Shown here: piece by piece, positions 10,807-22,929 of the stretch
Layout: every line of letters begins with the position of its first letter
How positions within the stretch are numbered: position 1 is the first letter of the stretch
Assembly (NCBI GenBank): GCA_013398015.1
Contig: VZRR01012436.1
Span: 434,001 to 498,000, forward strand
Length of the DNA stretch: 64,000 nt
Direction: 5' to 3'
Source: Oreocharis arfaki
Taxonomy: Eukaryota; Chordata; Aves; Passeriformes; Paramythiidae
Made by a program: the position numbers and the translations under genes
The notes under the pieces: generated by a model
Seen by the model: the letters and a program-made list of their open reading frames with translations, nothing else
Database searches by the model: none
What the model was told of the DNA's origin: nothing

Positions 10807-13800
10807 GGACGGCNNNNNNNNNNNNNNNNNNNNNNNNNNNNNNNNNNNNNNNNNNNNNNNNNNNNNNNNNNNNNNNNNNNNNNNNNNNNNNNNNNNNNNN
10901 NNNNNNNNNNNNNNNNNNNNNNNNNNNNNNNNNNNNNNNNNNNNNNNNNNNNNNNNNNNNNNNNNNNNNNNNNNNNNNNNNNNNNNNNNNNNNNNNNNNN
11001 NNNNNNNNNNNNNNNNNNNNNNNNNNNNNNNNNNNNNNNNNNNNNNNNNNNNNNNNNNNNNNNNNNNNNNNNNNNNNNNNNNNNNNNNNNNNNNNNNNNN
11101 NNNNNNNNNNNNNNNNNNNNNNNNNNNNNNNNNNNNNNNNNNNNNNNNNNNNNNNNNNNNNNNNNNNNNNNNNNNNNNNNNNNNNNNNNNNNNNNNNNNN
11201 NNNNNNNNNNNNNNNNNNNNNNNNNNNNNNNNNNNNNNNNNNNNNNNNNNNNNNNNNNNNNNNNNNNNNNNNNNNNNNNNNNNNNNNNNNNNNNNNNNNN
11301 NNNNNNNNNGAGGACACCCGTGGGGGATTGGGTGTGTGGGGGGAGACTCACCTGGGGGACCCCCGGAGGGAAATCACCTGCAGGACGCCTGGAAAGACTC
11401 ATCTGCGGGACCTCGGAGGGGAAGTCACCTGCGGATCTCCTCGGAGGCAGCGGCAGCGGGAAGGGTCTCGCAGCGGGGCGCAGGGGTCCGGGGAAGACTG
11501 TGCAGGCGTGGGGCCGGCGGGATCCCCCGGGTGGGTGCACTGACCCCCGCGGGTGTGTGAGCTGCCAACTAATGAATGTTCTCCCTCCGCAGAACCCGGA
11601 CATCACCATCACCGACAATGTCCTGCACTTCAGAGGTAGGGGCTCCATCGGGGGGGTCACAGCTTGGCCCCCACCCGGGACTGCCGCTGTCCCAGTTGTC
11701 CCCACTATGGGGTGCCTGGTTCCCGTCAGTGGTGAGAGCCACCGTGCTGGGCATGTTCAGATCCACCACACTCCCACACAGCCCTCTATGTCCCAGCCCT
11801 GGAAACCACAACAGGCCCTATCTTATCTAACAAGAAAACCCCAACCTCCCCATGTTTAAATACCAGTGGAATTTCCATATATCCTTCCCATCCCGGGCCA
11901 GCCAAACCCTGGAGATAACTCACAGAAATTTTTCCTTTCACAAAGACCTTGTGTGCACTTGTTATCAAGCCTCCACATCAGGAACTAGTGCTCAATTTGG
12001 AAACTAAAGCAGATCTTGCCCTGAAAGATGAATTTTTTGCAGCTGGACATCTGCACATTTCAGCACCATGGAGCTGGTGCTGGTTGGCATGGCCGGGTAG
12101 TGCTGAGTGTTTGCTGTCACTGGTTTTACTGGGTTTTCTTTATTTGGTGGAATTTCTTAAGATGCCTCATTAGGAGCTGCTGCCTCCCCGGTGAGCCGCA
12201 GCCAGGCCATTTGATAGGAGGGTGTTGCACATCGTGTTCTTGATCGGGATCAATTTACGGTGTGGAAGGGTGGGAATTAAAACACAGTGTGCAGGGTTTT
12301 GGAGCCCTTCCGGGGACAGGATCAATGTGGGAGATGATAAATGAACCCTGGTAAATGCCCTCCTGCTCTTGGGAGGGACTCCCCACATCACCCTCCTACA
12401 CACCCAGCAGCACCCATCTCCCTGGGTACTCCGTCATGCAGAGGCTGGATCCCCCAAAGGCAGGAGATTTTCAGCTGGATTTGAGTTATCCATGAGCAGC
12501 CTTTTGAGCCCCTCCTTTGGGAATTTCACACGCTGCCTTCCTGCAGCAGGGACCCTTTTCCAGCGCAGTGCAGACTTGCAGCAGCTTTAGCTGCTGACTC
12601 CTGCATCTGCGCCTCCAAGCAACGTTTTGGTGTCTTCCCTGTTATTGTGTGGTTTCCTCTTGCCTCCCAGGAAGGCAGGAAGAAAGTGCTGTGAATAAGT
12701 GCTGAATATTTCTGTATACAAAGCATCCTTTGTAGGTGGAGTGTGTGGAACCTCACACTGACTGTCAATTCTTGTCTTTTAGCCCAGGGTCACGGTGCCA
12801 AAGGAGACAACATCTATGAATTTGAGATTGAGTTCCTTGAGCCGGTCGAGCCTAAAGTAGGTATTTTTACTTTTCTAGTTCTTGCAAAGAAGAAGTAGTT
12901 TTTGAAGAACTTGAAAGGAAAGTGGCTATGCATAAACTTCCCTATATACTGTTTAAATTTTCCTGGTAACTCTGTAACAGCCAGCCCTGTGGCAGTCCTC
13001 TGTGCCATTTTCTTGTCTTCATGCAAATCACCTCACTGGAGCTGGTGCTCGCATGGACCAGCTTTAGTAGACACTTGCTTGTATCACTTGTTACACAGCA
13101 GTTATAAATTTTTAAAGGATTTAAAGTAGGAAAATAATGGGAGAATCCAGCAATGCATTGTCTGATGCAACTTTGACTGGAGATCAGGGGAACATTGTGC
13201 CGTCAAGTGTGACGTTTCATGGCTTCTTCTGTAGCTGGACAAAAGAAGAGAGTCAGGAGAGTTCATGTTCTGGCATGTGCAGATTTCTTAGGTTGTGATA
13301 TGTTGTGGCTCCTGTTGGAGAAATCTTTCCTTAATTCCTATTGCACTCTGAGTGGAAAGAGCTTGGCTCGAAGAGCCCTCACTCTGTGTTACTCACAGGT
13401 GGCTGTGAGGTCTGTCCCTACCTCTCAGAGCTGTTAGGGGCACAAGAGAACTTGGGCTTTGCTCCTGGGGCAGGATTTGTGCTGCTTATTCCTGGCTGAA
13501 TTTGAGATAGCTACAGTCAGACCAGGAGCCACCCTTCACCTCTGCTCTTTGGCAGGGAAGGAGCCCATCAGAGGGTGAATTTCCAGGCTCTGTCTGCAGG
13601 CACGTTTCTGGTGTGGCTCCTGCCAGGTATGGAGTAGCAGACAGTGAACAGCTCTTGGTTCCAGGGTCTGGGCACTGCCTTGTCATCTGCCTGGCCCACA
13701 GTGTGGGAGAGGTGCCTGTCTCTGCCTGTGCCTGTCTCCTGTGCTGGCAGATGGGCTCTGCTGTGAGCCAGGCCTGGAAGGCAAGTCCTTGCCTCTGCAG

Positions 13801-16800
13801 AGCAGCCTCCTTCCAAAAGTCATCACTCTGAGTCACTGTGGAGGGACTGGAGAACAGACTGAACTCTGTGTAACTACAGATGGTCAGGACCAGGAAATAT
13901 CACAGTTTTTTGATGTGCACCCCTTGCTGGTGCCAAGCTGGCCAGCAGTGAGAGATAGAGCCTCTGGCAGGCAAGGACGAGGTGTAGTAGCTGTAAATTA
14001 CAGCTGCAGCCTTCAGATGTCTGAGGAGTATCCAGCCAACCTTGACAGAGCAGAGCTGGTGTAATGTGCTCAGTTAGGAGTGCAGCTCATGCAGCAGTTT
14101 CAGCTGCTCTGAGAGGCAGTGCCATGCGGAGCAGCTGCGGTGGTTGCAGAAGGGTGGGCTCCAAGGTGACAGTGCTGTGGGCTGTAAGGATGCAGAGGTT
14201 CTGGGCTGCCACTATGCAGGTGGAGAGGCCTTGTGGGGTGGCAGTGACCACACTGCCCCATCCATCAGCTCACCTTGTCTCCAGGTGTTTCCTAAGGCTC
14301 TTAGCTCCTCCTCTCGCTGCAGCAGGTGTCACATGGGGTCCCCTGTTTAGACATGTACCTATGGCTGCTGGCAGTGTTATTTTTACTGCTAGCTAGAGGA
14401 GGTGGGTAGCTCACAGTAAGAAGTGCAAAAGGTCTAAAGCCAAGATCAGGAATTCTGCCTGGGAAGGCCAGTGCTGAGATCTGTGCTAGCTTTGTGGTGG
14501 GATGCAGTGGTGCTGTTATATGGACAAGGTGCTCATCAAGTCCTGCAACCATCACAGCTGCCATCTTCAACTGGACTGCCCTTTGCTTCCGTGCCTTGGG
14601 TGGCAGAGAGATGTTTGTGCTGCAGCAGTTGTGTCATCCCTGCCTCCTTGATAAGGGGAACTTGGGTATCAGCCCCATCTCAGAGCTTGCTTCTTAGGAC
14701 TTTTGCTGATGTGTGCTCCTGTGTCTGCCCCCAGCCTGTGTGCAGGGTGACCCAAAGGCAGCTGAACATCACTGTGCAGAAGAAGGAGAGTAACTGGTGG
14801 GAGAGGCTCACCAAGCAAGAGAAACGCCCGCTCTTCCTGGCGCCCGACTTCGACCGCTGGTTGGACGAATCGGATGCTGAAATGGAGCTGAAGGAGAAGG
14901 TCAGTCCTGTGGACACCTGTGGTTTGTGCTGCCAGCTACAAAGCAAGGACAGCTGTTCTCCTGTGCCTGAACCTGCATTCTTCATTTCCCAGGAGTTGCC
15001 TGGCAGGCTGATTGTTACTGCTGTTCTATATAGTGAACATTCTGTTCAACTATTCTGTTTCTATATGTTCTGTATGGTTAAGTGGTTCAAGTTGTGAGCA
15101 GGAATTTGGAAATTGGGACATTTCTGGTTAGAATTGGAACTGGATCTGTGTGCTGGCTCCTTGTATGTACCCCTTGCCTGGTGTCCTGATCGACAGAGGA
15201 TCATGTCACTCTGCCGTGTGAAGCCCAAAGGAGTGAGTCCTGGGCATTGTCAGTCTGGGAAGAAGGGATTTCTAAGGCTTTCCTGAGCCACTGGGCTGTC
15301 CCAGTGCATTCCCACCATCTGGTGAGCTTGAGCAGCTTACTGTGGTGGGGAAGTGCAAGACTGACTTGGAAAAGACTTCAACAGACCACATTCCTGCAAA
15401 TTCCTTTTACAACAAACACTGCCCTGTTCCCCTCTGCAGCCATGAGCTCAGCATGGAGCAGAGAGGGGCACTGCAGTGCCAGGAGCAGTGGGAAGGGCAG
15501 GCAAGGAGCCTGGGCTGGATGTTCTCTGTTCCCTTCAGGTCACTGGTGGGTCATGTAAGAAACAGCACAGTAATAACTGAGAAATAACACAGAAAGCAGA
15601 GGCTTTTTCAGCAAAAGCATATAATTACTACAACAAAACACGCAGTGAGGGCAGGATAACTGGTTAACACCCTCTGGCTTTTACTGTACTATAATTTCTG
15701 GGTGATGAATGTGCTGTTTTATGCTGGTGAAAATTTAAACCTTCTAGCTACTGGCTGCTTGGCTGAGTTTTAAACCCACTAGCTTTACAGTAGTATAGTT
15801 AACAAATCACTTGCTAATTACAGTAAGTCTTTAAAACCTTATCCTTCATCTTAAGGAAGAAGAAAAGATTAACAAAATGAAAATAGAATCCAGAGTCCCA
15901 AAGGACCGTAAGTAACTGCATCTTTTTAGTGGGTAAAGTGGGATTTAGAAAGTTTGTTCACTCTTTGTGAACCTCAACTCTTAATGAGCAGTTTTGAGTG
16001 GCTTGGTGCATCTTGGAGGGGGATCTTTGTATTGTCAGCTGTTAGAAATTTAATAAAAATAGAATGAAGTTTCCAAGGAATGCCAAAAATCTGACTAGCA
16101 AGAATTTAGTTCTGGCAGATGATGGCAAAAGCAGAAGCCCCAGTGCACCCAACAATGCTTTTATCACAATCAATTTCCTTGTAAGCTTTATTCTCAGAAA
16201 GCCTGGTTCTCAGCTCTTGTTACCATTGTAGTCTGCTCACCTGATGTGTTTATTATTGATTTTAGCTTTCAAACACCTGAAGAAAGGATACTTAATCATG
16301 TATAACCTTGTACAGTTTTTGGGATTCTCTTGGATTTTTGTGAACATGACAGTACGACTGTTCATCTTAGGAAAAGGCAAGTAACGAGCACTATTTTATT
16401 TATATTGGAGGGTTTGAGTTGACTTTCAGTGTTGTTTTTAAGAATTTTTAAATAGCAAAATCTAATGGGAGACATATTTAGGAACAAAACCATGAATGCA
16501 TTGCCAAAGAGCACAGTGAAAGCCTTTCAAAGGTCATCAAAGTGTCAAGGGCAGGAAAATACTGTCCCCTTGTAAATCACAGCTGTGCACTCTGGGAATG
16601 ATACTTGGGCTCTGCCAGGATCACTTCTAATAAAATCAGCTGAAGCAAAATGTCTTGCTCACTGCAATGGTAATGTTTTTGAAAATGATCTGGACAGAAT
16701 ATTTTGGTTTTGAAGCAAGAACAATCCATTCTGTTGAGATACAGCACTACTGCTTTTTTGGTAAAGCAATTACTGAAATAGCTCTTGATCCTTCTGTGTG

Positions 16801-19800
16801 TGAAATGGAGCAGTGTTTCTGGCCCAACTGCTGTGAGTTCAAGATAAGGCCTATAAAGAACTTATGTAATTATGCATCATGTTTTTCTCAAATACAGCTA
16901 GAATCCTGTTATCACAAGCTGTGCTGCTGCACCAGCTTCCTGAGCATGGAAATTCATTTGTTCTCTAAAATGGTTGGTTTCCTGTGTCTTACAGATTCCT
17001 TCTATGACACATTTCACACTATTTCTGATATGATGTATTTCTGCCAGACCCTGGCATTAATGGAGATCATGAATTCACTAATAGGACTGGTCAGATCACC
17101 GCTGATACCTGCTGTAGTGCAGGTAATATTTTTAAATTCCTCTCCTTGCTCTTATGTTTAAAGTAAATGTTTATTTTACACAAGTGTTGAAACTCTCCTA
17201 AAATAAGTGATGCAACCTCACCGGCACTGGACTAGAGGATTTCTTATTCATGAGGCAGGAATCCGTGCTTCCCAGTCTTGGCTGTGGCAGGCTGTCTGTT
17301 GCCTTCCGTCACTTGGGTAAGAGAGTGCAGGACAGCAAAAGCAAGAAGTTGATGAAAAGTACATGATTTTGATTTGGTGTCAGTGCCCTTTTTATCCTGG
17401 TTGTGGTTGTTGTGCATAAAAATGAGGATGGATGATTTAAGACTGGGTCCCTTGGATTGTACCTAAATACAGAGCAAGATGCCTGCTTGTAAGAGGCAGG
17501 TCACAGCTCAGCTGTGAGTTAATTGTGTGCTCAGATGTGTGAAGAGTAGATACGTTTCTGACAGCAAGGACTTGCCCTTTCTTTTGATGAAGAGTGAATG
17601 TTCCTTAACATGTTTTTCTTTAACAGGTATTTGGAAGAAACTTTGTTTTATTTGTTATCCTTGGAAGCTTGGAGGAAATGCAGAGCAAACCCGTGGTGTT
17701 CTTCATATTTTATTTCTGGAGTATCACTGAGCTGTTCAGGTTGGTGGGATTTTCCTCCTACCATGTGTGCACAGAACAAAGTGGTTGTTCCCAAGAGCTC
17801 TGTAAAGAAGATTTTGATCTTTGTATTTTTTGGAAGAGTGATACCAGTGCATTAGCCCCAGAGGGTAAAAGCTCCTTCATGGACTGTCACAACCTTCCCT
17901 GATCTGCCAAAAGCTGAGGCAGGGCTGGAGTCTGAAAGTAATACTGCCCTGTTGCTTTATTTCTTGAGGGGTTTGTTGCTTTGAATTTCCATTGTTAAAT
18001 GAGGTCTTTATCTTTGAAAAGAAGTTATTTTGAAAGGTTTGTTAGGCAGCCAGGCAGTTGCCTTCATCCCTGTGTTCAGAATAATGGCCTGAGCTCTGTA
18101 AACTGCCCAACAACCGCGTGTCCATCGTCATCCACAGGGACAATGCCTTGAATATTTTTGTGTCGTTTGGGAATTCTGTTGGCCACACTGTATATACACA
18201 AAAATAATTCTAGTAGTAGTTTCCATTTTAAAATGTTTGTTTCTCCTCACACTGCACTGGCTGTAGGTACCCCTATTACATGCTTTCCTGCATTGGAATT
18301 GAATGGAAACCACTCACCTGGCTCCGTTACACTGTCTGGATCCCTCTCTACCCCTTAGGGGGCTTGGCAGAAGGTATCTCCTTAAAACTATCTTCTAGTA
18401 AAATAGAAGAGCAGATAAACAGATTTGCTTTGAGGTGAACCGAATACAAGCATTTTTTCTTTCACACTGAATCAAATATTATTTTCAATTTGATGTGAAG
18501 AGAATTCTTCCTTTTGGAGGAAAGACTCTGGAGGGGGAAGTAAAGGCAACAAAAAGTTGCATGAACAAATGGAACAAGAATAAGCTGCACAGGATGCCAG
18601 TGCTCACTTCCCTCTGCTAACCCAAAGCTTTGTCTGCTGGGCCTGACTTGCTCAGCCTGGGCTGGGTTCACACCAGCTCCCAGGACTTGATACTGTCTTG
18701 TAAATCACTGCTGAGGACAAGCAGGGGCTTATTCGTGTGTTGCAAACCCATGTCTGTGAGCCAGGAGGAGCTTTGGGCATTGCCCAATGCCGAGCAGGGG
18801 GAGGACCATGCCTGTTTCATTGCTGGGGGTATTTCTGGATGGCATATCCTGCTGGCACAGGCCCTGGAGCTGCAGCTGTGCGTGAGAACAGTGTCTCACC
18901 AGGCAGGTTCACTGCTGCACCCCCTCAGCCAGGTGCTTCCCACCCTATTGCATGTTCAACACCTTCAAAATTGCTGTCATTAATCAGCCCTGGCAAATAA
19001 GAAGGGACTATGCTGAAATAGTTGGTGTGGGCTGGGTAATTGTATATTTTATCTGTGCTTGGTAATGATGTTGACCTTCTGCTTTCAGCTGTCTGCATTG
19101 TTCAGTCCATTCCAATCTTCAGTGAAACAGGGAAATTTAGCCTGGGATTGCCAAATCCACTGAACGTCACAATCCAGTTTCCATTTGTGCTTCAAATATA
19201 TCTTATAGCCTTGTTTTTAGGTAAGTGTTTGATTGTATTTCTCAGTATTGAAGTAAAAAGGCCAGTTTCCCCTGAATAATGTGATTTTTCAAAGAAAATG
19301 AAATTCCCGCATCTTGGGGATCATGGCAACACAAAATTGCTTGAGGTTAAGCATTATCCTTGTGGATTGTTCATGTAAATTTGTCAGTGATGGAGGGGAA
19401 CACACCTCCAATGAGCTCTGATTAGCCCTCCAAAAAGGTGATCTTGGTAACAAATTAGCAGCATAAACTTGGGTTAAAAGAATAATTTTTACATGCATTT
19501 ATAACCATAGTATATTTAGTTTCACCTTTTATGGGGTATTTGAGCTTTGGAATGATTTAGTGGCAATCTAAACAAAATTTCAAATTAAAGCAATTTAGTT
19601 TAACATTGAAGTATAATCACAAATGCAACACGAAGTCATGTTTTTCCAGGAAACAATATAGAAGTCTCTTTAAATAGTATATTTTAAGAAGAAAGGCTGC
19701 TTGATACATATGTGGTTTTTGGTGTTACATTTGTAAACAAAATTTAACTTCTTTGTACTCACACCCAGTACTCTGGGTATCCACAACTCATCACAATCTA

Positions 19801-20250
19801 ACCTGGAATTTTAAACTGACCTTTCACTAGATTTCTCCTGCTCACAGACATTGCTTAAAGCCACCCTTCAATCGAGTTTCACCCTGAAATACCTGGTTCA
19901 TCCTCCTTAGCTCTGCACAGCTGGTGTCATAACTTCTTAAAGTGACAAACCAACCTTCTGAGCAGCCCTTTACCAAACCTGTGCAGCAACTCCTGCCTCA
20001 CCCAGCAAGAAAACATTTGGATGAGCTTTCACTGTGATACACACCCCTAAATAATTAATTTTGTTGTTGTTGGGTTGGTAGGGTTCTGTTATTGTTTTTT
20101 TTAAATCCAGTACAGCCATTTAGCATTAAAAAGATGCAGTGATGTCCTACCTAAACACTTCCTTCTCTTCCAGGGATATTTGTAAACTTCCGTCACCTCT
20201 ACAAGCAAAGGAAACAGCACCTTGGACCAAAGAAGAGAAAGATGAAGTGA
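10720..20250 (+). CDS. HACD3: Very-long-chain (3R)-3-hydroxyacyl-CoA dehydratase 3
   Basis: ER membrane enzyme that removes water from 3-hydroxyacyl-CoA in the third step of very-long-chain fatty acid elongation; also known as PTPLAD1 or B-ind1. Exons are 10720-10806, 11593-11635, 12783-12856, 14735-14899, 15856-15907, 16266-16376, 16995-17122, 17627-17739, 18267-18373, 19089-19220 and 20174-20250. They sum to 362 codons plus stop, the human length. Residues 1-110 form a p23-like CS domain (HVHWAQRHRELFLRV). The conserved block WWERLTKQEKRPLFLAPDFD follows, then the multi-pass PTPLA domain. The catalytic pair Tyr286 and Glu293 is present in YPLGGLAE at the end of exon 9. The C-terminus KKRKMK fits a KxKxx ER-retrieval signal. 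Oddities are a missing GT donor after exon 1 and a GC donor after exon 6. Confidence 0.95.
10814..11309. other. Assembly gap (496 N)
   Basis: Every base in this interval is N. It lies in HACD3 intron 1, seven bases after the last codon of exon 1, in GC-rich and tandemly repeated surroundings. The true length is unknown. Long open frames running through it are artefacts. Confidence 0.99.
11343..11447. repeat. GC-rich minisatellite at the right edge of the gap (HACD3 intron 1)
   Basis: Four consecutive 25-28 bp units share AYTCAYCTGSRGGAC followed by a CGGAGG-type block. They begin near 11346, 11373, 11397 and 11423. A more degenerate unit may occupy 11310-11342, which suggests that the array continues into the N gap. 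Confidence 0.65.
12857..14734. other. HACD3 intron 3, nothing recognised
   Basis: The intron is bounded by GTAGGT at 12857 and CCCCCAG at 14734. Several open frames of about 100 codons cross it, but none resembles a known protein. No CR1 block or structural RNA was recognised. Confidence 0.5.
16377..16994 (+). other. HACD3: GC-AG intron in HACD3 (intron 6)
   Basis: Exon 6 ends GGAAAAG and the intron begins GCAAGT; it ends TCTTACAG before exon 7 (ATTCCTTCTATGAC). Only this junction keeps the conserved LGKDSFYDTFH reading. The nearest GT, four bases downstream, would shift the frame and bring a stop within a few codons. AG followed by GCAAGT is the usual form of a GC donor. Confidence 0.85.
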
Positions 20251-22180
20251 AGGAGGACTGCAATGATTTCTTATCTCACCTGAGGACAAGATAAGCCTCT
20301 AATTCTTACGGTTTTACCCACTGTAATGCAAAGAATTTTGTAAAATGAAATGACTACGCTAGATTTCATGATTTCATAGTGAATTCAGGTAACATTCCCT
20401 TATACTGGATTTTGTTCCCTTTCCATCATCTATGCATGGCATTTACCATTGGACATTTAAACTTGTATCCTGTCAACCAGCATATTAGAAAGAAATCCTA
20501 TTATCTGCATATGATATGCTTATAATCAGTGGAGCAGCACTAACTAGAAATAGTGTTTATCTTTTAATTGGAGATTTGCTCTTTCAATATTGCATGCAGA
20601 TAGGGCTTCTGATGTTGGGATATGCTCTTAGCTGGCCTGTGCTCTTCCTGGGATGCATCTTGATGGCAGGAGGAGGCACAGTCCGAGACCACTGTGCAAT
20701 GTTTGGGTGTTTATCAGCCACTGGGATAAACTTGCTCAGCACATACCCCCCTCTTTTCTTCTGCAGCATTATTAATGGTGCAGAATTAAAACTGGAAGTA
20801 GCTAATGCTGATTTAAATGCTACCAACTTAGTCTGTTTCTAGTTGAGCCTTAACAGAATAGGAGCTCTGTGTGGACCATAGCAATGTGTATTCCTGTAGC
20901 AACACATCTATCCACTCATTAGGGAAAGGAAACTGCCACTGAGGGCAGAAATGCTTTCCTGGTTGGTAGAGCAAGCACTGAACCGTAACAAAACAAGAGA
21001 ACATAGGTACCAGCTTTCCCCTAGCACGTGAACCCCAACAGAACTCCATCCCACCCACGCAAAGGGAGAACGTGGAACTCTCATGGGAGATTGGGCCCCT
21101 CTGATCCACCCTGGCAGGGCTTTGGCTCCTGTATTTATAGCCTTCAGCAAGGCAGCAAAATCACTTTTCTGCCTGCATTTAGGGGTGCAGCAGAGAAGCT
21201 GGTGTCTATGGTTTGACTGGCCCCTGGTAGGATGGAACAGTGGGGCAAATAAACTGTATTATTTAGATAGCACGTATCAAGTCTTCATAAGGGAGATCCC
21301 ACACAGGGTTTGAAGAACCTTTTTCTCTTTGTTTTCTTTAACTACCACCACCACCAAAGAGAAGCTCCCCCCACATTTCAGATCATCTGCTGTCTCACCT
21401 GGAAACCTGTGGCTCAGTTGACTTTATTTCAGCATGTCCTTCTTCACACCGAGCCTCCCGTAGTTAATCCCAGATTCCTCTGGCCTCTTTATTCCAGTTT
21501 AGAAAGGGTACACAAAGTTTACTCTAAACTGTACTGTGGTTGTGAACAGGTTGTGTCCCAACTGCCACTGCCCCAGGGCACTGCAGAGCAATGCCAGCAA
21601 TCCAGAACAGACACTGAAGCTGAGATTAGCTTAGTGCCATGTTACTATTTATCTTTTTCTACTGTAAAACAATATGAACCCTCCAAAAAATTATTTTATA
21701 TATATTATAAGTAACAAACAGCAGAAGGTTCATGATATGGACCCAGTGCTCGTTACTGTAAAGGAAAGGAACTAGTGTTATAAAGAGACTTTAACAAAGA
21801 AGCAGTACAAGCTCCACACTGCATTTCACAAATTGTGTTCTGTCAACAAGAGCCGTGATACAACTTCTTTTTGGGAGAAGCACAGCCTACTTTACTCAGG
21901 AGAGTTGAGCACTATTTACACAATATTTCACTTAGCACACACTGTACCTATGTTTGAAGTATGTGAAAGGGTTGAATTAGCTGAGTAACAGAACAGCAAG
22001 GATCACTTTCATACTTTAATTTCTCTGCTGGGCATTTAAACTTCTGTTATGAAATCCGTATGTATTCATCAGTGAAATTGTGGTACCTAGTGCAAGCTGT
22101 CATGGATCTTACACTACTGAATTTTAGTCCTTCAGAAAGAATGTGTTTCTATTAATAAAGATTTACAACCAAACTTTGCT
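20251..22180 (+). other. HACD3: HACD3 3'UTR with two candidate poly(A) signals
   Basis: After the TGA at 20248-20250 come about 1.9 kb without a recognisable gene. AATAAA occurs at 21248-21253 and 22154-22159. The second is the likely distal end, since the INTS14 3' end follows on the other strand. The open frame at 20516-20842 lies wholly in this UTR and resembles nothing I know. Confidence 0.65.
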
Positions 22181-22339
22181 ACAGTTCAGTTGTTTGTTCC
22201 TTCAAATTATACAACTTCCTGAGAATTTGTATAATTTGGTATTTCATTTGTGATAAATGAGAGCTGAGCCTTCACCAGGTCAGTGTTTTGGGCCACACAG
22301 CCTGGTTGCTATGAAAATGGAACAAATCCAACTTAAATT

Positions 22340-22929
22340 TTCATGAAGAATTACTCTTTATTTTTATTACGCAAATAAAAAACCCCATGTCCCAAGATTA
22401 AGTTACTTTCACAAGCATAAGCACTGCAATGCAAGTGATAAGGCTCAGTACAGACTGTCTGTCAAGCTGGGCATAAAGTCAGGGCCAACACCCCAAAATC
22501 AGCTCTGTATGTGATCTTGCAGGGGGCTTCTCACACCTTCTCTTTGGACTAATCAAGTTGATGTTTAAAGTGTAGTAGCTGCCTTTTAGGATACTTTTAC
22601 CGGTGAATTCAGTTACATAGTAACTGCTCTTGGGGAGGCCAAAAGCCAAGAGCTGCCTACAATTGCTTTTTTTTTTTCTCCTCACATGTACCAAATACCT
22701 TCCACCCATCATCCAACACCATCACTGGCTCTGGGACACTTTCCACAGTTTCCAGGTCTGACTAAAGCCACCACAAACGAGCTACATTTGTTTAGAGAGC
22801 ACTGATGCTACACTTCCCTGTTTGGATAGGAAGTTCTTCAAACAGTGATTGAACAGGCCCTAAAAAGTAAACAGAAGAAAATTTGAACCACTTGAGCCTT
22901 AATCTAGAGGAGCTCCCAAAATGGAGACT
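22340..22929 (-). terminator. INTS14: INTS14 3'UTR and poly(A) signals
   Basis: Downstream of the INTS14 stop on the minus strand, two adjacent AATAAA signals read at 22368-22363 and 22362-22357. This gives a 3'UTR of about 0.6 kb. The HACD3 poly(A) signal on the opposite strand is only about 200 bp away, so the two transcripts nearly meet. Confidence 0.7.

Larger units (their letters stand above)
10620..11560. promoter_or_regulatory. HACD3: CpG-rich promoter island of HACD3, interrupted by an assembly gap
   Basis: GC-rich, CpG-dense sequence flanks the start codon (GCCGCGGGCCGGTGCGGGCC upstream) and continues after the gap in intron 1. The true island length is unknown because 496 bases are N. 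Confidence 0.65.

Noticed and set aside
10609..11859. Open frames of 308-416 codons crossing the N run
   Set aside because: Most of their length is unresolved N. Only the HACD3 exon 1 segment and the exon 2 segment within them are real coding sequence, separated by an intron.
20516..20842. 108-codon open frame after HACD3
   Set aside because: It lies in the HACD3 3'UTR, has no resemblance to a known protein and no splice context. The hydrophobic stretches follow from T-rich sequence.
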